From Caenorhabditis remanei (taxonomy: Eukaryota > Nematoda > Chromadorea > Rhabditida > Rhabditidae), in NCBI RefSeq assembly GCF_010183535.1, contig NC_071328.1, positions 13,702,001-13,766,000 of the forward strand: 64,000 nucleotides of DNA, in the 5' to 3' direction. Shown here piece by piece: positions 53,054-64,000 of this stretch (its first letter is position 1; each line of letters opens with the position of its first letter). The position numbers and the translations under genes were made by a program. A model generated the notes under the pieces. The model ran no database searches and had not been told where the DNA came from. It saw only the letters and a program-made list of their open reading frames with translations.

Positions 53054-56000
53054 ATGAGTTCGATTCACCGACAGAGAGTCGTGATCGACTCGTCATCAGA
53101 GGAAGAAGTGGAGGAGACTGAAAATGTTAGTTTTCAAAAGGAAAACATGGAAAATTGATGTGAAATATTGTTGGAAAACGTCCGAAATTGAATCGGAAAA
53201 TAGAAAAATATCGATTTTCCGAATTCTCTGCGAAAAATCAGGATTTCACACATTTTTCATGTTAAAAAAGTAATTTTCCTGCCGAAAAGCTCCAAAATTA
53301 AATAAAATCATTTTCGCTTAAAAACAACGAAAAATACCAGTTTTTCTTAAGAAATGATCATTTCTGATGATTTTGAACAAAAATTTTGCATTTTCAGCCT
53401 TAAATTTGCGAGAAAAAGCGAAATTTGTTCAAAGTTTAAAAAAAAATCAATTTTACTCAAAATCAGGCTGTTTCTGTCGCGAAAAATGCAGTTTTCCATT
53501 GAAAATTAATTGAAAAATGGGATTTTTAATGACAGAAAAATGGAAAAATCATTATTTTGAGCAGAAATTTATTTTTCTAACCAGAGAATAACGACAAATT
53601 CCAAAAATTGACGATTTCATTCAATTTGAAGCACAGAACGGTGATTTCTACGAATTCCGTACCGATATTTTGAGATTTGTCCCATGAAAATTACTTTTTT
53701 TTACGAAAAAAATGAGAAAAATCCTGATTTTTTCGTCAAGAATCCGGAGAAATCGTTTTTCTTGTCGATTTTTTCAAGATTTTGATCAGAAAATACTAAC
53801 TTTTTGCTGAAAATCTCTCATTTTCTAGACATATTTTAGCTGAAAATCAGTATTTTTCATAGTTGTCAAGGCCCGGCCCGGGTCTTGTCAGCGAAATCAA
53901 GGCCCGACCCGAAGGCCCGGGCAAATTGGCGCGAAAGTCAAATTTTTTCAAATTTTTTTGAATTTTTTCGCGAAAAAGTCAAATTTTCGACATCAGTCAG
54001 AATTAGAAAAAAGTCTGAAAAATAGTCAAAAATGGTCACATTTCCGATGAAAAATTGGAAAAATTTCGAAAAAAAAATTGGAAAAAAGGGCCATTTTTTG
54101 AAGCCGGGCCTTCGGACCGGGCCGGGCCTTGAAAATTTTCTACCCCGGGCCTTGACAACTATGGTATTTTTCGATAATTAGAAAATCTGACTTTCTATTG
54201 AAAATCTCAATTTTCACTTTCTCACCATGAAAAATGTTGATAAAATAGCAGTTTTTCTCCAAAAACCCCCCTAAATTTACTCAAAAATTTCCAGATCTCC
54301 ACCTCCATCATGGCCCCTGAAATCGAATCCGATAGTGAAGAAATAGTGAATGAGACATCAGAAGTGTTCGTTGAGGATTCAATTGTCGATGATTCAATGC
54401 ATTCCGCCCGTTCTCATCAATCTGAAATCAGTTTCATCACTTCTACACCGAAATCCAACAAATCTACAGTATCCCAATCCACGTATGGATCATTTCACTC
54501 GAATCCGAATCTTCATGATAGAAGTCGTAGTTTCAACGATGAAGAGAATCTGGATTCTGAAAATCAGCCACTGCTGACTCCGATCTCAAAAAATGAGTGA
54601 TTTTTTACAAGTTTTTGATCAGAAAATGCCAATTTTTAGGATTTTCCTCGCGAAAATACTTTTTTTCACGGGAAAAACATGAAAATCCTGCGATTTTCGC
54701 CGAGAGTTCGGAAAAAATCGTTTTTCTTGTCGATTTTTATAGAAAAAGTAGTGATTTTTACAAGTTTTTGATTTGAAAATGCCAATTTTTTGCTGAAAAT
54801 CTCAATTTTTACCTTCCCCTTGATAAAAAATCGTGTTTTTAATTGGAAAAATTTGGTATTTCATAATTTTTCGATAAAAAACGACCCGTGTTTTTTTCAA
54901 ATGAAAATCGCCGAAAATTAGCATTTTCTTGGGATTTACACTGAAAATTGTCTTGTCGATTTTTGCAGAAAAATTTGGGATTTTTTCAAGTTTTTTTTCT
55001 GAAAATTCTAATTTCTGCTGAAAATCTCAATTTTCACCGATTTTTGAACAAAAATTTCAAATTTACAGCTTTCGGCTTGCGAAAAAGTGCCAATTTTGTT
55101 TAAAAAAAATCAAGATTTGAAGCGAAAAATCTGGATTTTTTATAGAAAACTTGAAAAAATCACACATTTTTCTGCAAAAATTGACAAGAAAAATCGATTT
55201 TTATATAATTTTGACTGAAAATTGAAGTTTTTCCATCCAGATCTATTGATTTTCAGCTGATAATTCGCGATTATTCAATCATTTTTTGTTGTAAAACAAG
55301 ATTATTTTATGTTTTCCAAGGAAACTCTTCAATTTTTGGTCAAAATTATATAAAAATCAATTTTTCTTGTCGAGTTTGCAGAAAAAATGAGTGATTTATT
55401 CAAGTTTTTGATTTTTGATCAGAAATTGCCAATTTTTGCTGAAAATCTTATTTTTAACCATAGTTGTCAAGGCCCGGGCCGGCCCGGCAAGGCCCGAAGG
55501 CCCGGGCCGGGCCGGGCCGGGCCGGTAGAAAATTTTCAAGGCCCGGCCCGGCCCGAAGGCCCGGCTTCAAAAAACGACCCTTTTTTCCAATTTTTTTTTC
55601 CAATTTTTTTTCAATTTTTCATCGGAAATGTGACCATTTTTGACTATTTTTCAGAATTTCTTCTAATTCTGACTGATAGTCGAAAATGTGACTTTTTCGC
55701 AAAAAAATTCAAAAAATTTGAAAAAATTTGAAAATTTCACTTTCGCGCCAATTTGCCCGGGCTTTCGGGCCGGGCCTTGACAACTATGTTTTTAACTTTC
55801 CCCTCCGTAAACAAAATCGTGTTTTCAATTGAAAAATTAGAAATTTACATCATTTTTCAAGCAAACGATCTGTTTTTTTTTTAAATGAAAATCGCCGAAA
55901 ATTAGAATTTTCTTGAGATTTCCGCAGAAAAATTCGTTTGCACAGCACCCTGCACGGGGAACGCGCAATCAAAAAAACGAAAATTCGCCGTAGGGCACGT

Positions 56001-59000
56001 TCGCATTGTCTACAGTAATACTCAACAGAAAATGCAAAATTTTACCGAGTCGGGCACATAAAATCTTGAATATCTCGATTTCCCGAAATTTGCTCTCAGA
56101 ATGCATATCCATTTCGTGTAAAGGAAGACTTTTTGTATAATTTTGTGAATTTTCATACTTTAATATTGCGTATTCGTGGTGCCGACTCGAGTTTTATGCA
56201 AAATCAGTTTTTCAACGGCGCCGAAGAAACTTAGTTTATCGGTATTATTTCAGCTGGATTTTCAATTTTCGAAGTCGGAAATTGGTTTCTGAACAAAAAC
56301 AAACCATAAAATAAAGAAAAAATAGTGTAAAACCTCTGATTTTGCAAATTTTTCAATTTTTCGAAAATTCTAAAACTCGGATTTTTGTTATTCGCCGATT
56401 TTCAAGAGGAAGTGTTTTTTGAGTTTTATGACTTTCTGATGTGAAATAATGCTGAAAATGTCAGAAAATCGCAAAACTATCCTGATTTTTCTAATCACTA
56501 AGCGAGAGAGTATGCGAACGAGAGATACGCAGATAGTGGGAGGAATTTTAACAGCTGTGCGCGTTTCGCGTTTTTTGCGAGCTTGTTCCTCGTGCAGGGT
56601 ACTGTGGTTTGTTAGTCATTTTTAAGGAAAAAAAACCTTTAAAAAACCTGGGAAGTAAACCACTTCGCATGAAAAAATGCGAATTAGAACCAATTTTTAG
56701 CGAAAACCTGTAATTTCGTATCGAATTTGACCAAAAATGAATGATTTCAGTCAATTTGGAGCACAGAACGGCCATTTCTACGATTTTGGTACCAAAATTT
56801 TGGACTTTTCCTCACGAAAATTTTACGAAAAAAATGTGAAAATCCTGACTTTTCTGACTCTGATCTCAAAAAAACGAGTGATTTTTTCAACTTTTTGATC
56901 CGAAAATGCCATTTTTTGCTGAAAATCTCGAAAAATTCGTGTTTTCAATTGAAAACATTTGAAATTCACATAATTTTCAAGGAAACGATCTGCTTTTTGA
57001 TGAAAATCGGCAAAAATTAGCATTTTCTTGTTATTTATACCAAAAATTTCCTTTTTTCCATTGAAAAATTCGGGATTTTTTCAAGTTTTTGTTCAGAAAA
57101 TCTCAATTTTTGCTGAAAATCTCAATTTTCACCGATTTTTGAACGAAGATTTCAAATTTACATTTTGATATAATTTTGACTAAACATTGAGGTTTTTCCA
57201 TTCAGATCTATTGACTTTCAGTTTTCAGCTTGCGAAAAGTGTCAATTCTATCGAAAAACATGATTTTTAAATATTTTTCAAGAAAACTCTTCAGTTTTTG
57301 GTTAAAATCATGTAAAAACCAATTTTTCTTGTCAATTTTTGTAGAAAAATGAGATTTTTACCTTCCCCACCATAAAAAATCGTGTTTTCAATTGAAAAAA
57401 TTAGAAATTTACACAATTTTTTCAAGCAAAAGATCTATTTTTCATTGAAAATCGACGAAGATTAGATTTTTTGAAAAAAACAATCTTGAAAATATCAATT
57501 TTGTCGATTTTCATTGAAAAATTCGTGATTTTTTCTAGTTTTTGTTCAGAAAATCCCAATTTTTACCTATTTTTTCTATTTTTTGTTTTTAAGCTCTCCG
57601 AGAAAACGGATTTGCGATCGAAAGCGGCTCTCCGGGAACGTCTTCTCAGGAAATCACTGAAACCAGCGTCGAATCGATTGGAGGATTCTGAAGAGAATTC
57701 TGGAAGGAAGACATCGGGATGGGGACCCACGAAGAAGTCAATGGAGGCGACTACTGATGAGTTATTCAGTGCCACGTTGTCTCCTATTGTAAAGACAAAT
57801 GTTAGGAGAGGATTGGCTTTCGAAGAGGAGGAAGACACTTTTATGGTGAGAAAATGAAAGAAAAATTATTGGTTTATCAAAAAAGTTCACCGAAAAATGG
57901 TATTTTTGGGGTATTACCGTTTTTTTTTCGTGGTTAAAAATGATAAAGAGCTGAATTCTCTATTTAAAAGAATTTACAGAATTAGCGAAATATACTGATT
58001 ACCGGAATTTATTCTAAAAATCAGACTTGCAAAATTCCGGGCCGGCCCGGCCCGGTCGGCCCGGATTTGAATTTTTGAACTTTTTTCACTACAATTTTTT
58101 GTCCAAAAATTTATTTTCTGAAAATTGTTCATATTTTTCCTCAAGTATATTTTTCAAAAGCCTTCGAAACCTACAAAAAATTGTTTTTAAGAAATATTTT
58201 TCAAAAAAAAATCGGGAAATTTTCGAAAAAAAAATTTGAATTTTTTTCAGTACTGAACTTCCGGGCCGGGCCGGGCCGGGCCCTAGAAATTTTCATTCCG
58301 GCCCGGCCCGGCCCGTTGCAAGTCTGCTAAAAATACCTATTAAAAATCTCAAAAACTTGGCAAAACTGTCAAGTTTAGAATTTTATCTTTAAAAAAAGAA
58401 GAATGTTTCCTTCAAAAACTTTCCGATTTTCACATAAAATAACCATACTTGTCACGGGCCGGACCGGGCCAAAATCAGGAAAAATCTCGGCCCGGCCCGC
58501 TTGGCCCGTTTTGAAACATTTTTTCAAAACATTTTGTGTTTTTGAACTTTTTTGAAAAAAGTATAGTTTTCGAATAAACATTTAAAATTGAATCAAAATG
58601 TGAATATGTATGATAATTTAAGCATTTTTACTCTTTTTTTCGAAAAAAAAAAAATTGGTAAAAATGGGTACCCATTTTTGAATCCGGGCCGGGCCGGCCC
58701 GATTTTTGACAAGTCTGGACTCTCAGGCTAGGCTCCGCCCCCTTTTTTGCTAAATTTGTGCCAGATAAACCATTTTCGAACAAAAGTAGGCACAGTCTCT
58801 CAAAAAACACATGAAAAAATTGTGTTTTTGTCTGAAAAAATCTTTTCTGGCACCAAATTGACAAAAAAGGGGCGGAGCCTAGTCTAGAAGTCTGATTTTG
58901 TGTCAAAACTGATGAAAATTGACTGAAATTCGGAAAATTTCAGCTATTTTCGACCAAAATCAACTTTTTTTCTATTTTTGCGCTTTTTTCACATTTAAAT

Positions 59001-61320
59001 CAACAAGAAAAGTTTACAGAATTTTTGCGGATTAACTTCTTACTGTAGTTAGTTTTATAGGGTTTCTCATAAATTTGTCAGCTAAACTCATCAATTTCAA
59101 AAAAATGGTTTATTAAGTAGTTCCTTTTTATTAAAAAAAAGAAAAAAAAAGATGGAATCCCATTTTCCCACTGAAAATTCTCAATTTTCTTCTTCCAGAA
59201 CATTCCAAAAATCGCCACCTCCACAGCGATCAACGATATCGGCGATGTCTCAGAGGAAGCTGAAAATCCAATGGAAACTTCTGGAAATTCTGACATAATC
59301 GTAGTGACACCACCACCACCGAAACCCTCCTCAGAAATCAATCTGGACGATAGTGACATCATCGACGTCACGCCCCTCAAGGCTCCGCCCATAAAAAGGG
59401 GCGTGGCTCCCGTGGCTCTGGCTCCGCCCCCACCGTCCTGGAGCTCTCAGCAGTCGTGGAACCCTAATAGACAGCGAGCGCCGTCTCCAGTCCGAGAGGA
59501 TTATACGAAATTAAGTGTGAAAGAATTAATTTCGAAAAGAAATTCGGCGATGGCGTTGATTTCTCACTCGGAACATCTTCCCGATAAGGGAATGACGGTG
59601 ATTCGGAAATTTCAGGAGCTCGACGATGAGTTTGAGAGACGAAAAGACGCGGGAATTAATGTATATGATACGGGGTCTGGGGGTGAGTATACTGGAATGA
59701 AAACGCGCTCCACTAGACATTGGCGGCAAATTTGAGCGCGAAATTCAAAAAAAATTCTGACCAAAAATGCGGGAAGCTGACATAAAACGGATCAAAAAGT
59801 GTTCGATTAAACTGCGTATCAAAGTGCCACGCCGAAACAGCGAATTGAAAAATTGGAATTTGAATTTGCCGCCAATGTCTAGTGGAGCGCGTTCGATTTC
59901 AGTTTAAAAAAACGGCTTTTTACTAAAAAAAAAGCAGAATTCCAAAATTTTTCGATTTTCGAAGCGAAATATCTGAGTTTTCAGAATTTTTCACAAAAAT
60001 ATTATCAATTTTCGGAATCAGCGGGCTCTAAATAACCAATTCAAAAAAAAAGGCTCCGCCCACTTTCGCAACTTTCGCCCGCACCACTCAAAACGCTTGG
60101 AATCCGTAATTGCTAAAAACGTGCGTCAAAACTGCAAAAAGTGGGCGGAGCCTCATTTTTTCCAAATTTTTCGACCCCGCCCACTCAAAACGCGTAAAAT
60201 CCGTAATTGTTAAAACGTGCGTCAAAACTTCAAAAAGTGGGCGGAACCTCATTTCTACCCAGATTTTCAACCAACTTTAACGCACACTGTTAAAATAGGG
60301 AGTACTAGAATCAACCGCGCTCCGCTGAAATCAAAAGAAATTTGAGCGCGAAATTCCAAAAAAAAATTTTTTTTAATTTCAGAATACTTCGGAAAATTCT
60401 AAGCAACTTTCATCATTGGAGCATAGGCTAAAAATCGCTCTACACGCTCTAAACTCCTTTTTTCCCGGCTCAAAAGGAGCCTAGGTGGAAGAGTTTTCCC
60501 ACGCGAATTTCTTCCTCCGTGTAGTCCTCTCGGAGACAAAATTATTTCTTTTTATTTCTCGTTTCCTCGATTTTCAACTAAATTTCGTGTTTTTTTCACG
60601 AAAATCTTGAAAACCAATTATGAGGTACTTGTGGCAAATGCGCTCTGATGATAATTTAGTGAGAATTCTCTCACTTGATTATCAAAAGACCGCATTTCGT
60701 CAGTTAGACGGGGAACCTATTCCCAATTTTTCATTTTTTCCGCTTAAAATTCACTCAATCCGCATCAACTTGTTGGAAAGAGTGAGGAAACTGAGAAATT
60801 GAGCAAAAATCTTGTCCGAGAGGACTACACGGTGGAAACATTTCGCATGGGAAAACTCTTCCACGAAGGCTCCTTTTGAGCCGAGAAAACGGGAATTTAG
60901 AGCGTTCAGAGCGATTTTTAAATCGGCTCAAAAAGTAGTCGATTAAGCTGCGTATCAAAATTCCGTAACGAAACAGCGAATTGAAAAATTTAAATTTAAA
61001 TTTGAATTTGCCGCCAATGCCTAGTGGAGCGCGTTTCAGTATTCACCCCTCAGACCCCCTGATGATGGAGATTTAGATTCCGATGACTGTATTGTTCTGG
61101 ATGACTCTTCGGATCCCCCGCCCCCACGACGCGGTGTCGTTGATCTACCACAGAAGGCGTTCTTCTCCAGAAGAATCAGTCCTCCGAGAGGCCCCGCCCC
61201 TCCGGATTTCAATGCTATGCTTGATAAGAATAATCAGAAATTGATGGGCGGAAAGATGACTGATGAGAAGTGTCGACGCGTTCAGTTGGTGACTGATCGA
61301 GTTGTGCAGCAGTTGGCCGA
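53054..61320 (+). CDS. Gene X: disordered acidic nuclear-type protein, N-terminal part; possibly of a TTF2/lodestar-like helicase
   Basis: Exons recognised: 53054-53125, 54295-about 54596, 57594-57845, 59199-59686 and 61054-61320. The products are Ser/Glu/Asp-rich and disordered: VVIDSSSEEEVEE, SDIIVVTPPPPKP, CIVLDDSSDPPPP. The repeated DIIVVTP and CIVLDD blocks resemble SUMO-interaction motifs (inference). A helical stretch, KLSVKELISKRN with LPDKGMTVIRKFQELDDEFE, recalls the linker before the helicase of TTF2/lodestar-type SNF2 proteins; I am not sure of this. No helicase motif lies in the window. The exon 2 to exon 3 phases do not match (2 versus 0), so a small exon is missing or the gene is broken. 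A transposon splits the exon around 59688-61041. The last donor (GCCGA/GTTAGT) implies the gene continues. Confidence 0.55.
53863..54165. mobile_element. GGCCCG foldback in gene X intron 1
   Basis: ATAGTTGTCAAGGCCCGGCC at the left and GGGCCTTGACAACTATGG at the right are inverted ends. The middle is palindromic AT-rich sequence. Same family as 55458-55787, 58023-58326, 58441-58722, 61337-61588 and 36537-36927. Confidence 0.65.
55458..55787. mobile_element. GGCCCG foldback, second copy in gene X
   Basis: ATAGTTGTCAAGGCCCGGGC to CGGGCCGGGCCTTGACAACT. It lies between the exons ending 54596 and starting 57594. Confidence 0.65.
55938..56608. mobile_element. TIR element, CACCCTGCACGGGGAACGCG ends
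   Basis: CAGCACCCTGCACGGGGAAC at the left matches the reverse complement of the right end, CTCGTGCAGGGTACTGTGG. The interior (CGCATTGTCTACAGTAATAC, AAGCGAGAGAGTATGCG) has no transposase frame. Confidence 0.5.
58023..58326. mobile_element. GGCCCG foldback, third copy in gene X
   Basis: GACTTGCAAAATTCCGGGCC at the left and CGGCCCGTTGCAAGTCTG at the right; both arms are (GGCCCG)n. A similar but mutated element spans about 23862-24320 (GTTGCAAGTCTGG at its right end). Confidence 0.6.
58441..58722. mobile_element. GGCCCG foldback, fourth copy in gene X
   Basis: ATACTTGTCACGGGCCGGAC to GGGCCGGCCCGATTTTTGAC then AAGTCTGG. Confidence 0.6.
58724..58893. mobile_element. Foldback TAGGCTCCGCCCC / GGGGCGGAGCCTA
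   Basis: CTAGGCTCCGCCCCCTTTTT and AAAAAAGGGGCGGAGCCTAG are inverted, with GGCACAGTCTCTCAAAAAAC in the middle. It directly abuts the preceding GGCCCG foldback. Confidence 0.55.
59688..61041. mobile_element. TA-flanked transposon within a coding exon of gene X, with nested foldback
   Basis: The left end TACTGGAATGAAAACGCGCT then CCACTAGACATTGGCGGCAA matches the reverse complement of the right end, TTGCCGCCAATGCCTAGTGG then AGCGCGTTTCAGTA. The inner left arm ends near 59900 with another full right end. A second inverted pair lies inside: GGCTCAAAAGGAGCCTAGGT with GAAGAGTTTTCCCACGCG near 60470, and GGGAAAACTCTTCCACGAAG with GCTCCTTTTGAGCC near 60850. The TA target and short TIRs suggest a Tc1/mariner-type origin. 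A 60-codon frame (60620-60802) between the inner arms has no recognised domain. Confidence 0.65.
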
Positions 61321-61336
61321 GTTAGTATTTTCAGAC

Positions 61337-61588
61337 TTGTCAAAAATCGGGCCGGCCCGGCCCTTTCGGCCTGGATTCAAAAATGGGAACCCGTTTTTAC
61401 CAAATTTTATTTGAAAATTTTCGAAAAAATAGAGTAAAAATTCTTAAATTATCATACATATTCACATTTTTCAAAAAAATTCCAAAAAAAATTCAAAAAC
61501 TCAAAATGTTTCAAAACGAGCCGAGCGGGCCGGGCCGGGCCGAGATTTTCCCTGATTTCGGCCCGGCCCGGCCCGGCCCGTGACAAGT
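61337..61588. mobile_element. GGCCCG foldback, fifth copy in gene X
   Basis: GACTTGTCAAAAATCGGGCC to GGCCCGGCCCGTGACAAGTC, 17 bases after the last gene X exon. Confidence 0.65.
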
Positions 61589-61589
61589 C

Positions 61590-64000
61590 GGAGTATTTTT
61601 GAAACATTTGCAAAGAAAGCTTATTTCTATTAGGTTGAGTCATAAGTTTCTTTCTTTTTTGGGGTTGAACTTTGACTTCCAGTTTCTAAGTACTGTGATT
61701 GTTTATCGACCTAAACTTTTTTGCATTATAATGACCTTTTCAGTGGCTAACAAAAAATGTTTTAAGTTAGTGCACAGACTGTCCACTCGTGAAAACGACG
61801 GTTTTTTCTGTCTCTAATCAAATACCTATTTTGAAAAGATTTTTGATTCTAGTCGGATTTATATCAAAATTCTGACTAGCGTCCCCCGCCTCCCGGCGGG
61901 CTCCGCTAGAAGGGGCTTCGCCCCTTGCGCAGTGCTCAGCAAGCTTTGAATTTTTTTTCTACGACCATTTTGAAGCAAGTTATGAGCATTTTTCTATTTT
62001 AAGTGACCCAAGCAAGCAGTAAGTGAAGAGCTTTCGAATGGTAGTAAGATGAAGATTCTACGACAATTTTGAGCCGAGTTAGAAAAAATAAAAAAATTAG
62101 ACAAGCCAGAGACTCGAACCAAAAACCTCCCCCGCGATGCCCCACAACACTGCCACTGAGCCACCCACTCGCTGGTGTGTAGCCACCCAGATGGCGTTTA
62201 AGTGGTGGGAAGACGCACGCTTGCTTCGACTCGACCCGTTGTCTCCTTTCAGAAATGTTCTCCAAAGTTTGGGACTCTATAACTCGCGTCAAAATCAATA
62301 TTTGGTAAATCTGTTTTTTTCTCCCCCTAGATAATTTTCCTGGCTAACACATATCAAAAAACCATATTAGCTGGACAGATGACACTCCAGAGCTAAGCGA
62401 TATAAGCGAAAAACACGTTTTCTCCACAGCTCAGCTCCCACTGGACCGTTTTGGCTGAAACTTATATATTCCATTAGATAATTCCGATTTGAACAACATA
62501 TCAAAAAATCAGAACAACTTTAGTACAAAAAATTTTCAGGACAGCAAAAATAGTCCGGTGGAGGCCGACTACAGCAAGGCGTTTTTTTCTGGCTTTCTTC
62601 AGACCACCGGCCGTACCGGGCGGGGGGTGATTCAAATTATGAATTTGACGTAAAAAAGTGATTTCTCGTCTAATTTTACGTCTAGTTACCAAGTTATATG
62701 AAAAAATATCGGGTAGAACTCGAGATAATCGGAGTGAAGCTAAAAAACCGAAAAATCAAAAAACCGAAAATTTTCTCAAAATAAAAAGTCTATCGATTAT
62801 AACTCGTTTAGAAGTATGGAATCTCAAAAAGGGGGTTCTTAATAAAAGATTGGCCCGAAAATTTGCTATCGATTAAAAAAATAAAATCAAAATTTCATCG
62901 AGAATTCGGAAAGTTATGAATGGCTCAAGATGCGGACAAAATGTGGACATTTTTTTGTCGCTTTTTTCGCCTATTTCTGAGCATAACTCTGCTCTTTTCC
63001 ACCACAGAAATATGGAATTTGACAGAAAGCAAGAAAAAGTTATTAGCTAAGAAGCTAAAAAAAAATTATTGGAAAATATAAAGTTTGAACAAAGTTACAC
63101 TGGCAAAACTGAAAAACAAAATTATCTACACGCGCTTAAGCCCCGCCCACTTTTTTTGGCCCAGCCATACCTACTACCCATTGGGAAAGAAGGTGGTGGA
63201 AATTTTCATAAGGAAACGAGTGGTATTTATAAAGAAAGACTTTGTCTTGTTATAACAATTTAGTTTTGGATAAAACTCTCCAAGATAAAGAATTTATGAT
63301 CAGACGACCGACAGGTATGAGAAAACAATGTTCTCCTGGGTTTAAGTCGATTACTAAAATATTGGAGAAAGCATTTATACCAAAACATTTGTAAAAGTTA
63401 GACAGTAACATAAGAAAGTTATGCAACAGAAAACTGTATACCAAAGTCATTCGAATAAGTGATAAAACTTGGTTGATGTGATTGTTAAGATTTTCACATT
63501 TTTGAGAATATTAGTGAAGTAGACCTGAGTGAAGTCTAGGTCTCTTTTCAACGATCACGAACAAGACTGAAATATTGTGTTACAAGTAATCAACAGTTGA
63601 TACATTGTTCTAAAATTGTGCAAAAGATCTAGTGGCTTGATTCAAAAGTACGAGCAGTAGGCTTCATCAAACTCAAAAATCACGTGAATTTGATGATGTT
63701 AACTTCGGGCTTCTTGCGAAAAAAGAAAAATGGTGTGAATATCCGAAACAAAGTAAATTTAAAAACATCAATGTCTACTCTGTTCAATAATAAACATTTC
63801 CACTGATTTCCTTATCTAGCGTTGAAGAAAAATCGAAAATACTCGCACCTCTCTAAATTGCTTATGGTCACCTTTCTTCAAAGACCCGCATTAAACCATC
63901 GTTGTTTAGTTCAAATATCTTTATTAGCTTTTTATACATAATTGTTCTTGCTTGTTTTAACTCCGAATGACTCACACATTCTCGCCAAAATTTTATAGGA
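61590..64000. other. AT-rich sequence with no supported exon
   Basis: Contains the hairpin CTCCCGGCGGGCTCCGCTAG with AAGGGGCTTCGCCCCTT (61890-61928), a tRNA-like relic at 62.1 kb, and CCACCGGCCGTACCGGGCGG (62604-62623). If gene X continues, this is intron or the continuation lies beyond the window. Confidence 0.35.
62098..62178 (-). repeat. tRNA-like relic
   Basis: The minus strand reads GTGGGTGGCTCAGTGGCAGT (A-box-like) and TTTTTGGTTCGAGTCTCTGG (B-box-like) about 40 bases apart. The T stem and acceptor stem do not pair, so it is a tRNA pseudogene or a SINE head, not a functional tRNA. Confidence 0.5.

Noticed and set aside
61999..62298. Minus-strand frame of 99 codons
   Set aside because: It spans the tRNA-like relic and has no domain; a chance opening.
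1..64000. CRISPR arrays, phage or bacterial features
   Set aside because: The spaced repeats are palindromic eukaryotic MITEs and tandem repeats; genes have spliceosomal introns throughout.

Overview
The window is nuclear DNA of a nematode, almost certainly a Caenorhabditis species other than C. elegans. The evidence is: many 44-60 bp AT-rich introns ending in TTTCAG, likely trans-splice acceptors directly before start codons, a tandem F-box/FBA_2 family typical of the genus, a nematode-type UDP-glycosyltransferase, and very dense miniature inverted-repeat and foldback elements. No rRNA gene, intact tRNA gene, CRISPR array or bacterial-type operon is seen. Exons were joined by hand from reading frame, splice consensus and phase, so exon borders are predictions.

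Layout. (1) 1-11.6 kb: minus-strand genes for zinc-knuckle, coiled-coil and acidic low-complexity proteins (gene A 1-1898, gene Z 2904-3836, gene B 5696-6968, gene C 7247-7967), then a non-coding diverged tandem array (8.4-11.6 kb). This whole block, exons included, is studded with one 9-mer, GTGGGNTGC, always on the plus strand. (2) 12-22.6 kb: five two-exon F-box genes in tandem on the plus strand plus an inverted, broken sixth copy. Most are preceded by the same foldback element. (3) 23.2-30.7 kb: a small membrane protein gene, a divergent three-exon F-box gene, TTCCGA satellites, and two large foldback elements, one holding an hAT transposase remnant. (4) 31.4-38.9 kb: a minus-strand gene for a Ser/Lys/Arg-rich protein built by repeated duplication of one phase-2 exon; another F-box gene lies antisense inside one of its introns. 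(5) 40.6-45.4 kb: a nine-exon GSK-3-like kinase gene with repeat-filled introns. (6) 48.1-52.4 kb: a complete six-exon UDP-glucuronosyltransferase. (7) 53.1-61.3 kb: the N-terminal part of a large disordered protein, interrupted by a TA-flanked transposon inside a coding exon. (8) 61.6-64 kb: no convincing exon; one tRNA-like relic.

How it fits together: conserved single-copy-like genes (kinase, glycosyltransferase) sit among fast-evolving accessory families (F-box, zinc-knuckle, exon-repeat gene), as on the arms of Caenorhabditis autosomes. The most unusual signal is the strand-locked GTGGGNTGC cluster. It falls in different reading frames of several exons, so it is maintained or spread as DNA or RNA and not as protein. 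A binding-site array, for example a pairing-centre-like element, is one testable reading.
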